Shown here: positions 46,744 to 58,535 of the stretch, piece by piece | Layout of the letters: each line of letters starts with the position of its first letter | How positions within the stretch are numbered: the stretch's first letter is position 1 | NCBI GenBank assembly: GCA_037176725.1 | Contig: JAZBRS010000049.1 | Location: 33,162,001-33,226,000 of the forward strand | From: Posidonia oceanica | Taxonomy: Eukaryota; Streptophyta; Magnoliopsida; Alismatales; Posidoniaceae | DNA length: 64,000 bases | Direction: 5' to 3' | The notes under the pieces: generated by a model | Told to the model about the DNA's origin: nothing | The model's input: the letters and a program-made list of their open reading frames with translations, nothing else | Database searches by the model: none | Position numbers and translations under genes: made by a program

Positions 46744-49700
46744 TGTTGACACCCCATTTTGACAGGCCGGATCGATTGGAATCTTCTGGTGGCTTCTGAA
46801 CCCAAACCTAGGTCCAAACTCACACCATTCTCTTCCTCTTTCCCCTCAAAATAAGCCCAAACTCAACCTAAGATTACCCCCCTTTCCCGAACCCGAAAAC
46901 TACCCAAAATCCATAGGAAAACTCACCCCTCCTGACTTAGCAAACCCACCAAAAAACCCTTAGAATTTCAAACCAAAACCTCTCCCAAAAATCCTAGAAA
47001 ACTTAGGCAAAACTACCCTTTTTCTACACCTCAAAACCCCTCCAAAACTTTCTCAAAACCAAACCAAAACCCTGGGACGAAGACTAGAGACCCTAGACCC
47101 CACACCCACCAAATTTTACCCCTTTTCGAAACCTCTAAGACCTCCTTTTGCCCAAATTATCCTTTTTTCTCTCTTGGATTATTCTTTTCTCTCTCCTCTC
47201 TCTCTCCCGATTATCCTCCTTCTTTTCACCCCCTTTTCTTCCTCTTTTTTGCCTGACTGTGGGCCCTCCTTGTGCTCTCATCTGTTCTAGATCTTATTCC
47301 TATTTTTATCTTATTTTTACCATTTTCTTTGATTTTCAAAAAATTACTTTCCTTCAACTCCTCTTTTTCCTATTTATCCCTCCATTTCTCCTTTTTCCTC
47401 TCCTTTCTAATTTCCTCTTCCCTTCTCTTACTAAACCTTTAAAAAACCTTTGAAAACCTTTAAAACTCTGAAACAAAAGAGAAACAAGTTAAAATCCTAA
47501 AAAGAAATAATTAAAAAACTAACCAAACAATAAAAAACAAAAGCCTAACTAAATCCAACCAAAAAAAAAGGAAACCAAGAAGGCAACTAAAAATGCAAAA
47601 CCAACCAAAAGAAAATGCTGTAAAATCAAGGAAAGAACCAAAAAGCAACTAAAACAAGTCGAGATAAGAACCTTACTAAAAAACAATCGAAAATAATTCC
47701 TAAAAAGAAAAGAAAACAATTAAAAAATGCCAAGACAACTAATTAAGAAAAAAGAAGAAACCTAACAAATATAAGAGGAAGAACACAAAAACCAAATAAA
47801 AAAAAAGAGGGAAAATGATCCAAAAACACCTAACTAAAAATCTAACAAGAAGGCCTAACAAAAAAAAGAAATTAATTAAAAGAACCTAACAAACAAAAAT
47901 CAAAAGCAAACCCAAAAGACTTAAGCAAGAAAAGAGGACCAAAATCCAAAATACAAAACCAACTCTAATTAGTTTGAAACAAACTTTAAAAAAATACTAA
48001 TTAACATCCCAAGTACTTAACAAGGAAAACATAATTAGAAAACAACTTAAAAGACTTAACAAATATTTAATCAAAGTAAAAAAAAAATCAAAATAAACAA
48101 AATTCTAAAAACCCTAATCAAAACTAAAATCCCTTCAAACCTAATTAACTAATCGAAAACAATTATTAAAAACTTAATCAAAGTTCCAACTTAAAGCACA
48201 ACCACTCTAAAAAACCTTTCCTATTTTTATTGTATTTTATCTTATTTTTTTTAATTTATTTCTCTCCTTTCTCTTCCTCCTTTCTTTCTTCCCTTCCTTT
48301 CTTTTTTTTCCTTTTCTCTTTGGTCCAGCCCACCGGCCCTTTCCTCCTCCCTTTCTTTTTTTTTCCTTTTTTCCTTTCCGCACGCGCAGGCCCAGCCCAC
48401 GGCCGCTTCCACCCCTTCTCCTCCTTCCTTCTTCTTCTCCCGCCTTCTTTGTTTGCTTTTTCTCCTTCTGCAACCTGCTCCTGCTGCCGACAGCGCGATG
48501 CCAGGCCTGACCGTCCTTGCGCCTCGCACGCCTCCTGCTCAGGCCGGACCGGCGTGCGCCGCTCTCTGCCCGTGCACCTGCCAAGCCTTTTGCCACGCCC
48601 TCTCCGAGCCATTAATGGCAATCAGAGATCCGGCAGTGGAAGAAGATCAAAGGCCAGCACCCAGCCATCAGAAGGACCTCTCTTTTGGATTGCCGAGATC
48701 ACCTTCCTCCTTGCACTCCCTCAGCCTGAGAGAGTAGAGAGAATTCTCCCCTTTTTTCCACTCACAGAACCAGAAACTCCTTCCCCTTCGTCCGACTCAA
48801 ACCAGACCCCAAACACCTTCCAAAATCACTCCCAATTCGCTCCCCAATCTCACCCGAACCTCTAGCATTCCTTCCCTTCATCCCACAGCCGAAACCAGTC
48901 CAGAAATCGCCCGAAACTACCTGAAACCAAAACAGAAACCCAACTCCCTCCACTCCAGAATTTCCCGCACCACAGGCCTCTATTTCGTCCCAAACTTCTC
49001 TCAGCAAACAACCAGAACATCACCTTCCTGAGCCACTAAAGCCCCAGCCTTCACTCTCACCACAGACCGCTTCATCCACTACAAACACCTGCCATATTTT
49101 CTGATCCAAAATCCATCCGACAGCAATCTCCTTCCTCAAGCCTCCACAGACCCTTCCAACCATCCAGAATCCATCGCCTGACCTCCAGAACTCCGCCGAC
49201 AGCCGCCACTTGATCCAGAGAGCAACAGCCATCACCCCCCACCTCAGACGACTTCTCCTGCACCCAAAAATCTCCATTTCTTCCTCCGGCCTCAAAGCTT
49301 CACTCCGAGCGTTCGAGAAGCTCCGGAGGACTCCACTGAGGAGATTCCAGCCTTCGCGAGCCACCAGAGACGTCCGCAACTGCCAGATGAAGCTCGCCGT
49401 CCTCTACAGAACAGACCGACGTTGGGGGAGCATACCAAACGCCGAACCAGGTAACCTTCTACGCCGTTAGCTTTAGGATCTCCCTTTCTTGCTTTTCCAC
49501 CCCTCAAAAGGCGGATCCGCAACCGCCTTCGCCAGGTCAGCGCCGTCGCTGACCTTCTTCCCCGACGAGCTCGAAGCTCGTCCCGTCGCGCCGGGCTGCC
49601 GAACGACCTCCCGTTGGTTGTCCCAGCTCCGCACGTCCCTCAGGAATGCTCCGGTGGCCTTAGAATGCCACGACGTCGCCGCTCCTGACCGCAGCATCTC

Positions 49701-50259
49701 TGGATAGTTCTGCAGTACTCCGACATCTCCTCCGGCCCACTTCGAGCCCCACCGACGCTCCCCGACATAGCCCGTCCCTCCGACGAGCTCCGGAGAGCAT
49801 CGCTGCCACGTCTCCGTCCCTCCGGCGCCCCCTCTCACCTTCTCCGGGCACTGGTAGCATTTTGCTACAGTGCCCGGCCGTTCCAGTGGTCACTGTAGCT
49901 TTATTTCTGTTTACTAAGCTATTTTGCCATCAAATTGCATATTTGCCTCGTTTTCTTACTTTATTGCTTTCAGGTCCTGCCTCTGTTTAAAATCCATTTA
50001 ATTTCGTTTGTTAATCTTATAAAATTGCATGGAAAAATCCAAAAATCAGCTAATTGCATGTTAGTCCTTCAGTAGTTAATCTGATTTAAATGCACATATT
50101 TTGCCTTGTTGTATTGCATTTCTGGCTCCTGTCGATTTCCTTATTTGCATCTTAGTCCTCTGATCTGTTAACTTAGGTTTTATTTACCTATTTTGCTTAC
50201 TACATTGCATTGTCTTCCCTCACAGTATCTGATTTTTGCATATAGGTCCCTCATGATGC

Positions 50260-50520
50260 ACAACATGTATTTAAATGCATATTTTACTTATAAAATTGCA
50301 TTTTTGACCTTGCATGATTTACAAATTGCACATAGATCCTCTGTTGGTCATTTAAATACATACTTTGCTTATAAAATTGCATTTTTGACCCTGCATGATT
50401 CAAAAATTACATACAGGTCCTCTGAATGTCCATAGTAGGTATTTAGATGCATAGTTTGCTTATAAAATTGCACTTTTGTCCCTTGCATGTTTGAAAAATT
50501 ACATATAGGCCCCTGTTTGC
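50260..50520 (+). repeat. Imperfect 80-92 bp repeats in the T2 LTR
   Basis: The phrase cttataaaattgca recurs at 50287, 50367 and 50459 with similar flanks (gcatttttgac.ttgcatgatt.a.aaattacata.aggtcctctg). Decayed further units follow to about 50700. Confidence 0.75.
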
Positions 50521-51104
50521 TTTCCAGACCACTCAGACCCCTGTTTTGCTGGAAAATTTGCATTTTAGACCCTGTTGATTTCAAAATTGCATGTCGACTT
50601 GCCATTCAATTTCAAAGCCTGCCCTGATGCATGGCCACCCTGAAAATTTGCATTTTGAATCCTGCACTCTGTAAAATTGCGTTCAAACCCCTATCCTTTT
50701 CAAAATTGCATATAAGTCCCCTTTTTCCGAAAAGTCATCCCTAAGTCTCTTCTTGCATTCTGCACGCATTGCATCCTTGCATCCGGCATCCCTTGCACAC
50801 ACTTAAGTACGTCTAGCTCCCCTGAATATGGGAGGACTTGTTTTGCACACCCCTTTAGGCCCCTTTTACACATAGATCTTATCCTCTCCCCTGTTCTGGC
50901 CTATTGCCTTGAAGTCTGGATATCTTCAGATCCGGCCGATGGATCTTCGCAACTAAGCAGCCAGGACGACCCCGGTGGAGCATTCTTCAGCATGGACCAA
51001 TCAGATTCCAGATCAGGCCCCAGATTTCCAAGGTAAGCCCTCCTGAACTTCGGCACCATTGTTTGCATACCATTCGCATTGCATGGCTTTTGCGCGCTTC
51101 ATTT

Positions 51105-51810
51105 CGCTTTGTTTTCTTGCACCGTTTTGCGTGCCGCTTTGTTTTCTTGCACCGTTTTGCGTGCTGTCTTTGTTTTCTCGCACCGTTTTACGTGCCGCTT
51201 TATTGTCTCGCACCGTTTTGCATGCCACTCTGTTTTCTCGCACTGTTTTGCGTGCCGCTCTGTTTTCTCGCACCGTTTTGCGTGCCGCCTTGTTTTCTCG
51301 CACCATTTTGCTTGCCGCTTTGTTTTCTCGCACCGTTTTGCATGCTGCCTTGTTTTCTTGCAGCATTTTGCGTGCCGCTCTGTTTTCTCGCACCGTTTTG
51401 CGTGCTGCTTTTGTTTTCTTGCACCGTTTTGTGTGCCGTTTTGTTTTCTTGCACCGTTCTGCGTGCCGCTCTGTTTTCTCGCACCGTTTTGCGTGCCGCT
51501 TTGTTTTCTTACACCTTTTGCGTGCCGCCTTGTTTTCTTGCATCGTTTTGCGTGCCTCGCCCGTTTCTCGCACCGTTTTGCGTGTCTCGCTTGTTTCTTG
51601 CACCGTTCTGCATGCTGACTTTGTTCTTCGCACTGTTTCGCGTTCTTGCTTCGTTTCTCGCATCGTTTTGCGTGTCGACCTCGTTCTTGCACTGTTTTAC
51701 GTTCTTGCTTCGTTTCTCGCACCGTTTTGCATGTCGGTTTCGTTCTTGCATCGTTTTGCGTGTCGAGCTCGTTTCTCGCATCGTTTTGCGTGTTTTACGT
51801 TGTTTCCTCT
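51105..51810 (+). repeat. 30-bp minisatellite in the T2 LTR, about 23 units
   Basis: The unit is approximately gcaccgttttgcgtgccgct plus ttgttttctc, with near-perfect 30-base register from 51118 to about 51520 and more variation after. Because 30 is a multiple of three and the unit lacks stops in several frames, long open frames appear on both strands (up to 297 codons). These are repeat artefacts. Confidence 0.93.
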
Positions 51811-52502
51811 TGCATGTCGCCCGCATTGCTAGTTTTCACCGTTGTTTTGTTTTATCGCTTGCATTTGCATATAGGGCAGTGATGCTTACTGCCTGGAGTT
51901 CTCACGAGCCAGGTTCTGCCCGGTTCGGAACACAGACAGCGTTGCTGAGCGCTTAGATTGCACGTTTACTTCCTTGCATTGCATTCATCACTTAGAGCAC
52001 ACCTTTGAGCATTTAGATAGGCATTCGTTGGCACTTAGGCATTCAAAGTCTGCATTTCCCGGCGTATGCGAGCATAAGCCTAGAAAGACCGATTCTCGGG
52101 CGTGTCGGGGGTGCCTAACACCTTCCCCGCACGTAACAGGAGTCCTTGCCCTCTCTCTTGGCCCGTAATGACCATACTGCCCTTATCCTAGGCACGAGTC
52201 ACATCATTTGCATTCATTTGCATCTCATTTCTTCTGCATTGCCTTGCATTACATCTTTTGCTTGGTTTTGCGTGATTATTCACGCATATCCTCGGTTTTC
52301 CTTGTCTCCCGATCTAATAGACTTGGTGGCGACTCCGATTTTGTCTTATCTTCTTCTTTGCTTTCCCTTTTTCCTTTTTTAAAATGTTTTCGAGTTAAGT
52401 CTTCCTTCTCGGACATAGCCGCTAATAGTGAACCTGATTCTGATCGGTGTACACGAGCTTTGGCAATGTGCATGGACGATCTGAACACCGGGATTACTAC
52501 AG

Positions 52503-52520
52503 TGGTGACTCCGCTGGGGA
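52503..52520 (+). other. Primer-binding site of T2
   Basis: TGGTGACTCCGCTGGGGA starts one base after the LTR end at 52501. The position and its conservation in T1 identify it as the primer-binding site. The matching tRNA (Arg in described Ogre elements) is not verified. Confidence 0.65.
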
Positions 52521-53842
52521 AAAGACTCCGGCTTTCGCTTTGGCTTTGGCTCGCTCGCATTCTGTTTGGGATTTGCCTTCTTTGTTCGCCTTTGTGTTTC
52601 CTTTGCCTGTTTTGCTCGTTTTTCTGTGCAAACTCCTAGCAAGTCGCCTAGTGGTTACTTTGCTTAGGTTTTGCACCCCCTCGGCTGCTTTTGCCTTGGT
52701 TTTTGCTCTGTCTTGCTCTGCTTTGTCTAATTTGCTTGTTTACTTGTCTATTTTCTTGCTTCTGCTCTTATTCGCTTTACAGCTTACCTGTCTTTACTTT
52801 CTTTATCCTGCTTACTTGTTACTACTTTATTTCCTGTACAATGCATGTCTACATACTTGTTTGGCAACAATGCATGCTTTTTGAATGATGAATGCTTTCT
52901 TTTACACATTTGCTATGTCACTACACACGCACATGCTCTGTATATATGCCTTTTGACATGATGAATGCTCTCCCTTCACTATCACGCTCACAAACACTCG
53001 CACATGCCATGCACTTGCCTTTTGCTCTGTTGTATATTGTTGCTTGCCATGTTTGGTTGTTTTTCTTCCCTTTTGCACATGCCATGCCTAGGATAGTAGA
53101 GACTGATTGCTTGATCCTGTGGTTAATTAAAAATAGCTAGTAAAAATAAGATCTAGGGTTAACTAGAGCCATCAACACACCTGCATCCTCCTGGAGTTAA
53201 TAAAATACGCAAGATAAAAGACTTTAATCATTTGCATGAAGCATCATATAGGGCATGCATCTTCTCATCTGAGTCCACCTATCAGTCTGCGAAGGATGGT
53301 TCCGGTCTCTCACTCCGATGCTTTGGCATGGTGTGAGTCGGTCGGTCTGTCCCCCCTTGTCAGGGGTAGTGTCGGTGCTAGTGGAGGGTACTTCCTACGC
53401 TTAGGCGAGGTTGAGGCCACCAACACACCACCCTGTTATTACCTGAGCTTTGGGCTGGGAGTTAGACAGGGAGCCTTCTTTTCTGACCTGAGTCGGTGAC
53501 CCGTACACTTGTGGATATCCGGAGTAGACTACCTGCTAGGAAACACTAGATTGGTGAGAGAGAGCATGCTAGAGAGCATACATGTCATTCATGCCATGAC
53601 TTAGTGCATTTGCATTTCACCTTTTTTGTTCCTAATCCCAGTTTCCTGTTGTGTCCTTAACAGAGTTCAGTAAGCGATCTCCTTAGCGGGAACTCGGGTT
53701 CCTCCCCTTGCTGACACCTCTGCTGAGACACCTGTGCTCGACCATCTCTTTTTGAGCTACTTGCCTTTGCGAGCATATCTCCTCGTAGAGCCTGTCCGTT
53801 TTCCGCTCGTCGCAGCCCCATTTTGACTCGCTCTCGGTCAGT
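52521..53842 (+). other. Untranslated leader of T2
   Basis: 1.3 kb between the primer-binding site and gag, colinear with the T1 leader. No convincing open frame is seen; T-rich stretches dominate the first 400 bp. Confidence 0.6.
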
Positions 53843-56800
53843 AATGGCCCAACGCACCGTCGAACCCCCCTTACCCTTGCCTCGGAGGTGGTTTCCGCTC
53901 CGACCCCTCCGACTCCCGTTTCTAACCCCTCTGTGCTCCCTGTGACGCCAGGATTTCCTCCTCTGTCGTCTGGGGCACCCTAGTTTGCTGTGGGACAGTG
54001 GCAGACGCTCGCTCCTCCTGATCCGGTGGCCGAGTCCATCTTGATGGCCACTTCTCGTGTTCCGGAGGCACCTTTGACCCCACCTTCTCAGGGATTTGTC
54101 ACTTTTGACACCCCTTCTACTGCTGCGGCAACTCTCACCCTAGGACTCCAATCTCCTGGAAAGTCCGGATCTCTTGGCTCTGGCCCCTCGTCGGCATTGC
54201 AATTCAGTGTTCCCACTGACGGGACACCTGAAGAACAGTACCAACATCTGATGGACACTATCCAGCGGCTGCAGGGTATGGCTCTATCAGTCCGTCCTTC
54301 TTCCCTTCCCGTTGGTCCTGAGGTTCCTGTGCGGCCTGCTCTCGCACATCATGCATTGCACTCTACACTTCCGCCTAGACCGTCGTCTCAACTGCTCACA
54401 GTTCCGGCGATGGGGGCGCGTATCCCGCCTCTTGCATCTGCACGGCACCACACACAGCATGCACCTCCGCCACCTGGTGGCCAGTCATTCGGACTGGTGG
54501 GAGCACAGTATCTCGCAGGCCCGCCCCCCGGCTCTGCGCCGGTGCGGCCGCTGTTGCTCCAGCATTCTGCACCCATCGCACAGCATGCCACCTATCCTCC
54601 CCCTCTGCATCAGGTTCAGAATTCCACATGCATCCCCCTTGCACTCCACCACAGCACGGGTATGCCGGCCATCACCTTGAGTCACCAGGCGATGTGATGG
54701 TAGATCCGGAGGAGCACCTCGGTGCGACCCAATCGGCATACGTGGTCCCTGCCTCCGCTGTCCCATCACCTGTGGCAGCCATTCCAGACCCCATCAACAA
54801 CAGGATGGATGTTCTGGAGAAAGCACTGCGTCTAATGCAGGGCACGGACCACCAGACCTACCAGTTCCGAGACCTCTGCTGTTTCCCAGAGGCGGTACTC
54901 CCCCTAAAGTTCAAAATCCCGGACTTTGAAAAGTATGATGGTAGGGGCTGCCCCATAGCCCATCTAAAGGCGTACTGCGGTGATCTCACCCAGCTCTAGG
55001 CTGACGAGAGGTTGCTGATCCGCCTGTTCCAAAAGAGTTTGTCCGATCCAGCCCTCAAGTGGTTCACCTCGCTTGATATGGCTACAATCAGGACATGGAA
55101 CGACCTAAGCCAGGCATTCTTGGAACAGTATTCCTTCAACCTCGATCTGGTCCCAAAGCGCGCGGACCTCATCGCAACCAAGCAGAATCCGGGCGAGCCG
55201 TTCGGGGAGTACGTCGGCCGTTGGCATGCCCTTGCCTCTCAAGTTCAAGATAGGCCCTCTGACGAGGAGTCTATCGAGATTATTATAAAAGGGGCACAGC
55301 CGTCCACCGGAGCTTTGCTTAGCATCCAACCTGTCACAACCTTCATTGCTCTGATCTGAGCTGGCACTCGCGTAGAGAGTTCGTTGCGGAGTGGCAACTT
55401 CCCTGCACTCTCTGTGCTTGCCAGGCAGGCCCCCGCCAGCAGTAACAGTAGCGGCAGCAGCGCCATCAACAACAACAACGACATCAACAACAATCGTCCC
55501 AAGAGAAAGGATCCGCCGAAGCCCGTTGTTGCGTACGTCGACTCCCCTGCTGTGCCTGTCCGTCTGGCATCCCGGCCTGCCCCTCCTCAGATCTATTACG
55601 CACCTGCACCTAGGGCACACCCCACACCACAAATCACTACCACCGCTCGACCGGTCTATCCTGCCGCACCGGTTCAGCAAGGACAATTCCAGAGGCCGAG
55701 ACGGCCACCCGTTGAAAAGCAGAAGTTCGCCCCATTGGTGGAACCGCTCACCGCCGTCCTCCCGAAGGTTGCGTCGCTCCTAAAGTTTCTGGAGGTTCGC
55801 CCGCCACCAAACCCACTACCGCATTGGTTTAAGGCGAACCTTTTCTGCGATTTTCATCGAAGCGTCGGGCATTCGACTGATAATTGCTTCACTCTCCGGA
55901 ACGCTATCCAGGATTTGATCGAATCGGGAACGATTGTGATCGACACGCACGAGGCATCCACTTCTACACCATCTCATGCATCTGCATCAGCACCTACCCT
56001 AGCTAATATTGTTCACCGGCCCCTGCCAGAGCACTCCTATTCAGGAGGCGCAGGGACCTCAGGAATCCACTCCTTGTTTCCTTCTGGATCTCCCACATCT
56101 GTGGTAGATCCTTCCGAGCTTATCCATGATATTTCTACTCCCTTTCCGGTCTCTCTTTATCTTGTTGCTGTCGCCGACTCTGAGTCGGGCGTTCATATGA
56201 TCCGACCGCGCACCAGGCCGGAGCGTTCTTCTACACCAGCCACCATGCTTTCCCGGGCCCAAGCCCCAGTACACCTGCTAGGTAACCCGCAGCCAGTATC
56301 CCCAATACATCTCCTAGCCAGACCTCAGCCAGAGTCTCCTGTACACCTGTTAACAAGACCTCAATCCCCACCCCGTTTGCCTTCCCAGCAATCCTCTCAT
56401 CCATGCCTTCCTCAACCAGTAGGCACCCCTGTAGCCCCTCTCGTGCTCGCTGCACGTGCTCCCGTAGTTATTAACCTAACCGGGATACCCATCGCGTACC
56501 TTACAGCTACGCCACAGAAATGTGTGCGGAAGTGACACGATCGGGAAGGGTCTACAAACCCCCAGCACCAGTGACTAGACCTAATCATCCAGAATCTGCA
56601 ACACCTCTTCCCTTAGTCCAGCCTACAACCCTACCACCTCCAGGCCAACTCCTTGAATCCACCATAGCTGAACCTGCCCCCAAGGCCACGCTCCCTACCG
56701 CCAGGAAGGGCCAGCCCAAGGTCGACATTACTTCCCAGCTCAAAAAGGTTAAAGCCGACATCTCCATTTGGGACCTGATACACACTTTTGCCGAACACCG

Positions 56801-57845
56801 CGAGGCTTTCCTTCGCGTGTTCCAAGCCGCCCGTGTGTCCCAAACCATAGAACCTGCCGCCTTGGAAAGCATGGTTGGAATGATCGCGGAACCCCAGGTC
56901 ATCACTTTCACGAGTGATGAGTTGCCTCCGGCGGGGATTAATCATAACCAACCCTTGTTCGTCACGGTACAATTCAAGAACTTTCGCATTCCCCTTGCGC
57001 TGGTCGATAATGGGTCAGGCCTTAACGTCTGTCCCTTGCGAACAGCAACTAAGCTCGGATTCAAGGCCGAGGACATTACTCCGGCTGTAAAGGGAATGAC
57101 AGCTTTTGATAATACCCACCATGACGCTCTAGGGATTCTGATTATTTCTCTTATCATTGGTCCGGTCACATTCGATGTGGAATTCTACATCGTCGACTTG
57201 GAGCCTAATTTCAACTTTCTGCTTGGACGTCCTTGGCTCCACAAGCATCAGGTTATCCCCTCGACCCTCCATCGCATGATCAAGTTCCGCCGAGGTGACG
57301 ATGTCATCGTTATCATGGCAGAGAAGTTTGAGAAGGAGCGGATCGAGGCAATTTCCTCTGTCTCTCCGCGGACTGTCCCCTTTGACCCTGAACTCTCGAA
57401 CGCCTTATACCGCGTTAATCGGTGCGAGCCGGTTAACTTTTTACCAGATCTTGAACGTGTCAACTCCTTGGCCGTTCACAACAACCCTTTTCAGATGGTC
57501 GAGAACGTCTATCACAGGTGGGGCTACGTCAAGGGGACGCCACTCGGGCGATACGGCCAGGGAATCGCTGAACCCATCACGGCGGAAGAACGAAGAGACA
57601 ACGAGGGTCTTGGATACGACCCTCACGCTGATGAAGGCAAGCGTCCGCAAGCGAAGAGTCAACGAATGATCATACCCCGGAACCTCGCTAACTTCACAAG
57701 TGCAGGTATCCTGGGTTCAAGCGCTGTTCAAGCTGTAGTGCCGTTGGAGCCATGCCAAAGCTCTCCGCCACCGGAAGAGGACTGGGTCTGCGTTGAGGAC
57801 TACTACTCGGATGAGGAACAATCTACCACAGCAGGGGCAGTTTAG
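53843..57845 (+). pseudogene. T2 gag-protease with G-patch-like region, several lesions
   Basis: Starts MAQRTVEPP at 53843 and shifts frame almost at once in a run of six C, compared with T1. The pieces at 53990-54697, 54628-54999, 55012-55359, 55384-56535 and 56520-57845 carry, in order: a Pro-rich N-terminus, the gag capsid domain (FKIPDFEKYDGRGCPIAHLK, LKWFTSLDMATIRTWNDLS), a zinc-knuckle-like CDFHRSVGHSTDNC, then in the last piece an aspartic protease with ALVDNGSGLNVCP (residue 163 of that piece), NFLLGRPWLHKH, and a G-patch-like segment (GTPLGRYGQGI, NEGLGY; residues about 338-365). TAG at 54998 and TGA at 55357 replace CAG and CGG of T1. The G-patch after the protease is a feature of the Tat/Ogre group. 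Confidence 0.85.
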
Positions 57846-58535
57846 ACCTGCAGCGAAAGCCAGCCCAACTTAACAGCACATCAGTCGGTTTGTCTGGCCC
57901 CTCCTTCCACAGATCATGAAGCAGCAGATTTGGCAGAACCTTTGACAGATTTGACAGTCTCTGATCTTCCTGCAGTCTTGTCAGCATCACCAATATCAAT
58001 TCAGGCGCAGTCAGTCAGTCCGCCCGCAACCGCTGTCGCATTGGTACAACTGTCACCCTCTCAGGAGGGTCAATCACTGAGTCCAGTCAGCAGCGTGACT
58101 CAGCCCTTTTCAGTAACCACATCTTAGCCAGCTCAGTCAGTCACGCATTCTCCTGCCGCAGAACAGCAACTCTCATGGCAGGACCCTATGGCGTTGGAGG
58201 CCGTGCTCTCACCATCATCACCAGTCGCAGAGGACCAGCCGAGCATCACAGTCTCCCGGCCCTTGAGCCTTCAGAAGAGCACCTCTACCTACCCTCTGAC
58301 TGCGACACTAACCCTGGCAGCGTACCCATCTGTGGCCCCGCTGACCAGCCTGTCCGGATCTCCCATGCCAAGGTCATCGCTATCCGGCGCGCCCGTGAGT
58401 CAGACCACGCAAATACCAGGGACAGCAATCCATCTCGCAGCCGAGCCAGTACCGCAGGCCCTCGGCGCTTACTACGTCGACTCACCCTCAGATGAGGAAG
58501 AAGGAGGGGCGATAGAAGCTTAGGTCGATTCATGT

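Larger units (their letters stand above)
46744..52501 (+). mobile_element. 5' LTR of Tat/Ogre-like retrotransposon T2 (5758 bp)
   Basis: Begins TGTTGACACCCCATTTTGAC and ends GGGATTACTACA. Both borders have independent support: the left one interrupts the T1 protease frame exactly at 46744, and the right one equals the point where the T3 LTR breaks the T2 reverse transcriptase. Inside, in order: an A-rich then T-rich stretch (46800-48300), a GC-rich block (48400-49900), imperfect 80-90 bp repeats (50260-50520), a 30-bp minisatellite (51105-51810), and the conserved block (about 52080-52200). LTRs above 5 kb are typical of the Ogre lineage. Long open frames such as 48230-48865 have no homologue that I know. 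Confidence 0.9.

Noticed and set aside
48230..49893. Several overlapping frames (up to 211 codons) in a GC-rich block
   Set aside because: They lie inside the T2 LTR, overlap on both strands, and are not conserved as one frame in the matching part of T3 (62400-63850).
51013..51956. Open frames of 180-297 codons on both strands
   Set aside because: They are translations of the 30-bp minisatellite in the T2 LTR. Several frames are open at once because the unit length is a multiple of three.
54388..54769. Minus-strand frames within T2 gag
   Set aside because: Shadows of the plus-strand gag reading frame, which has the recognisable domains.
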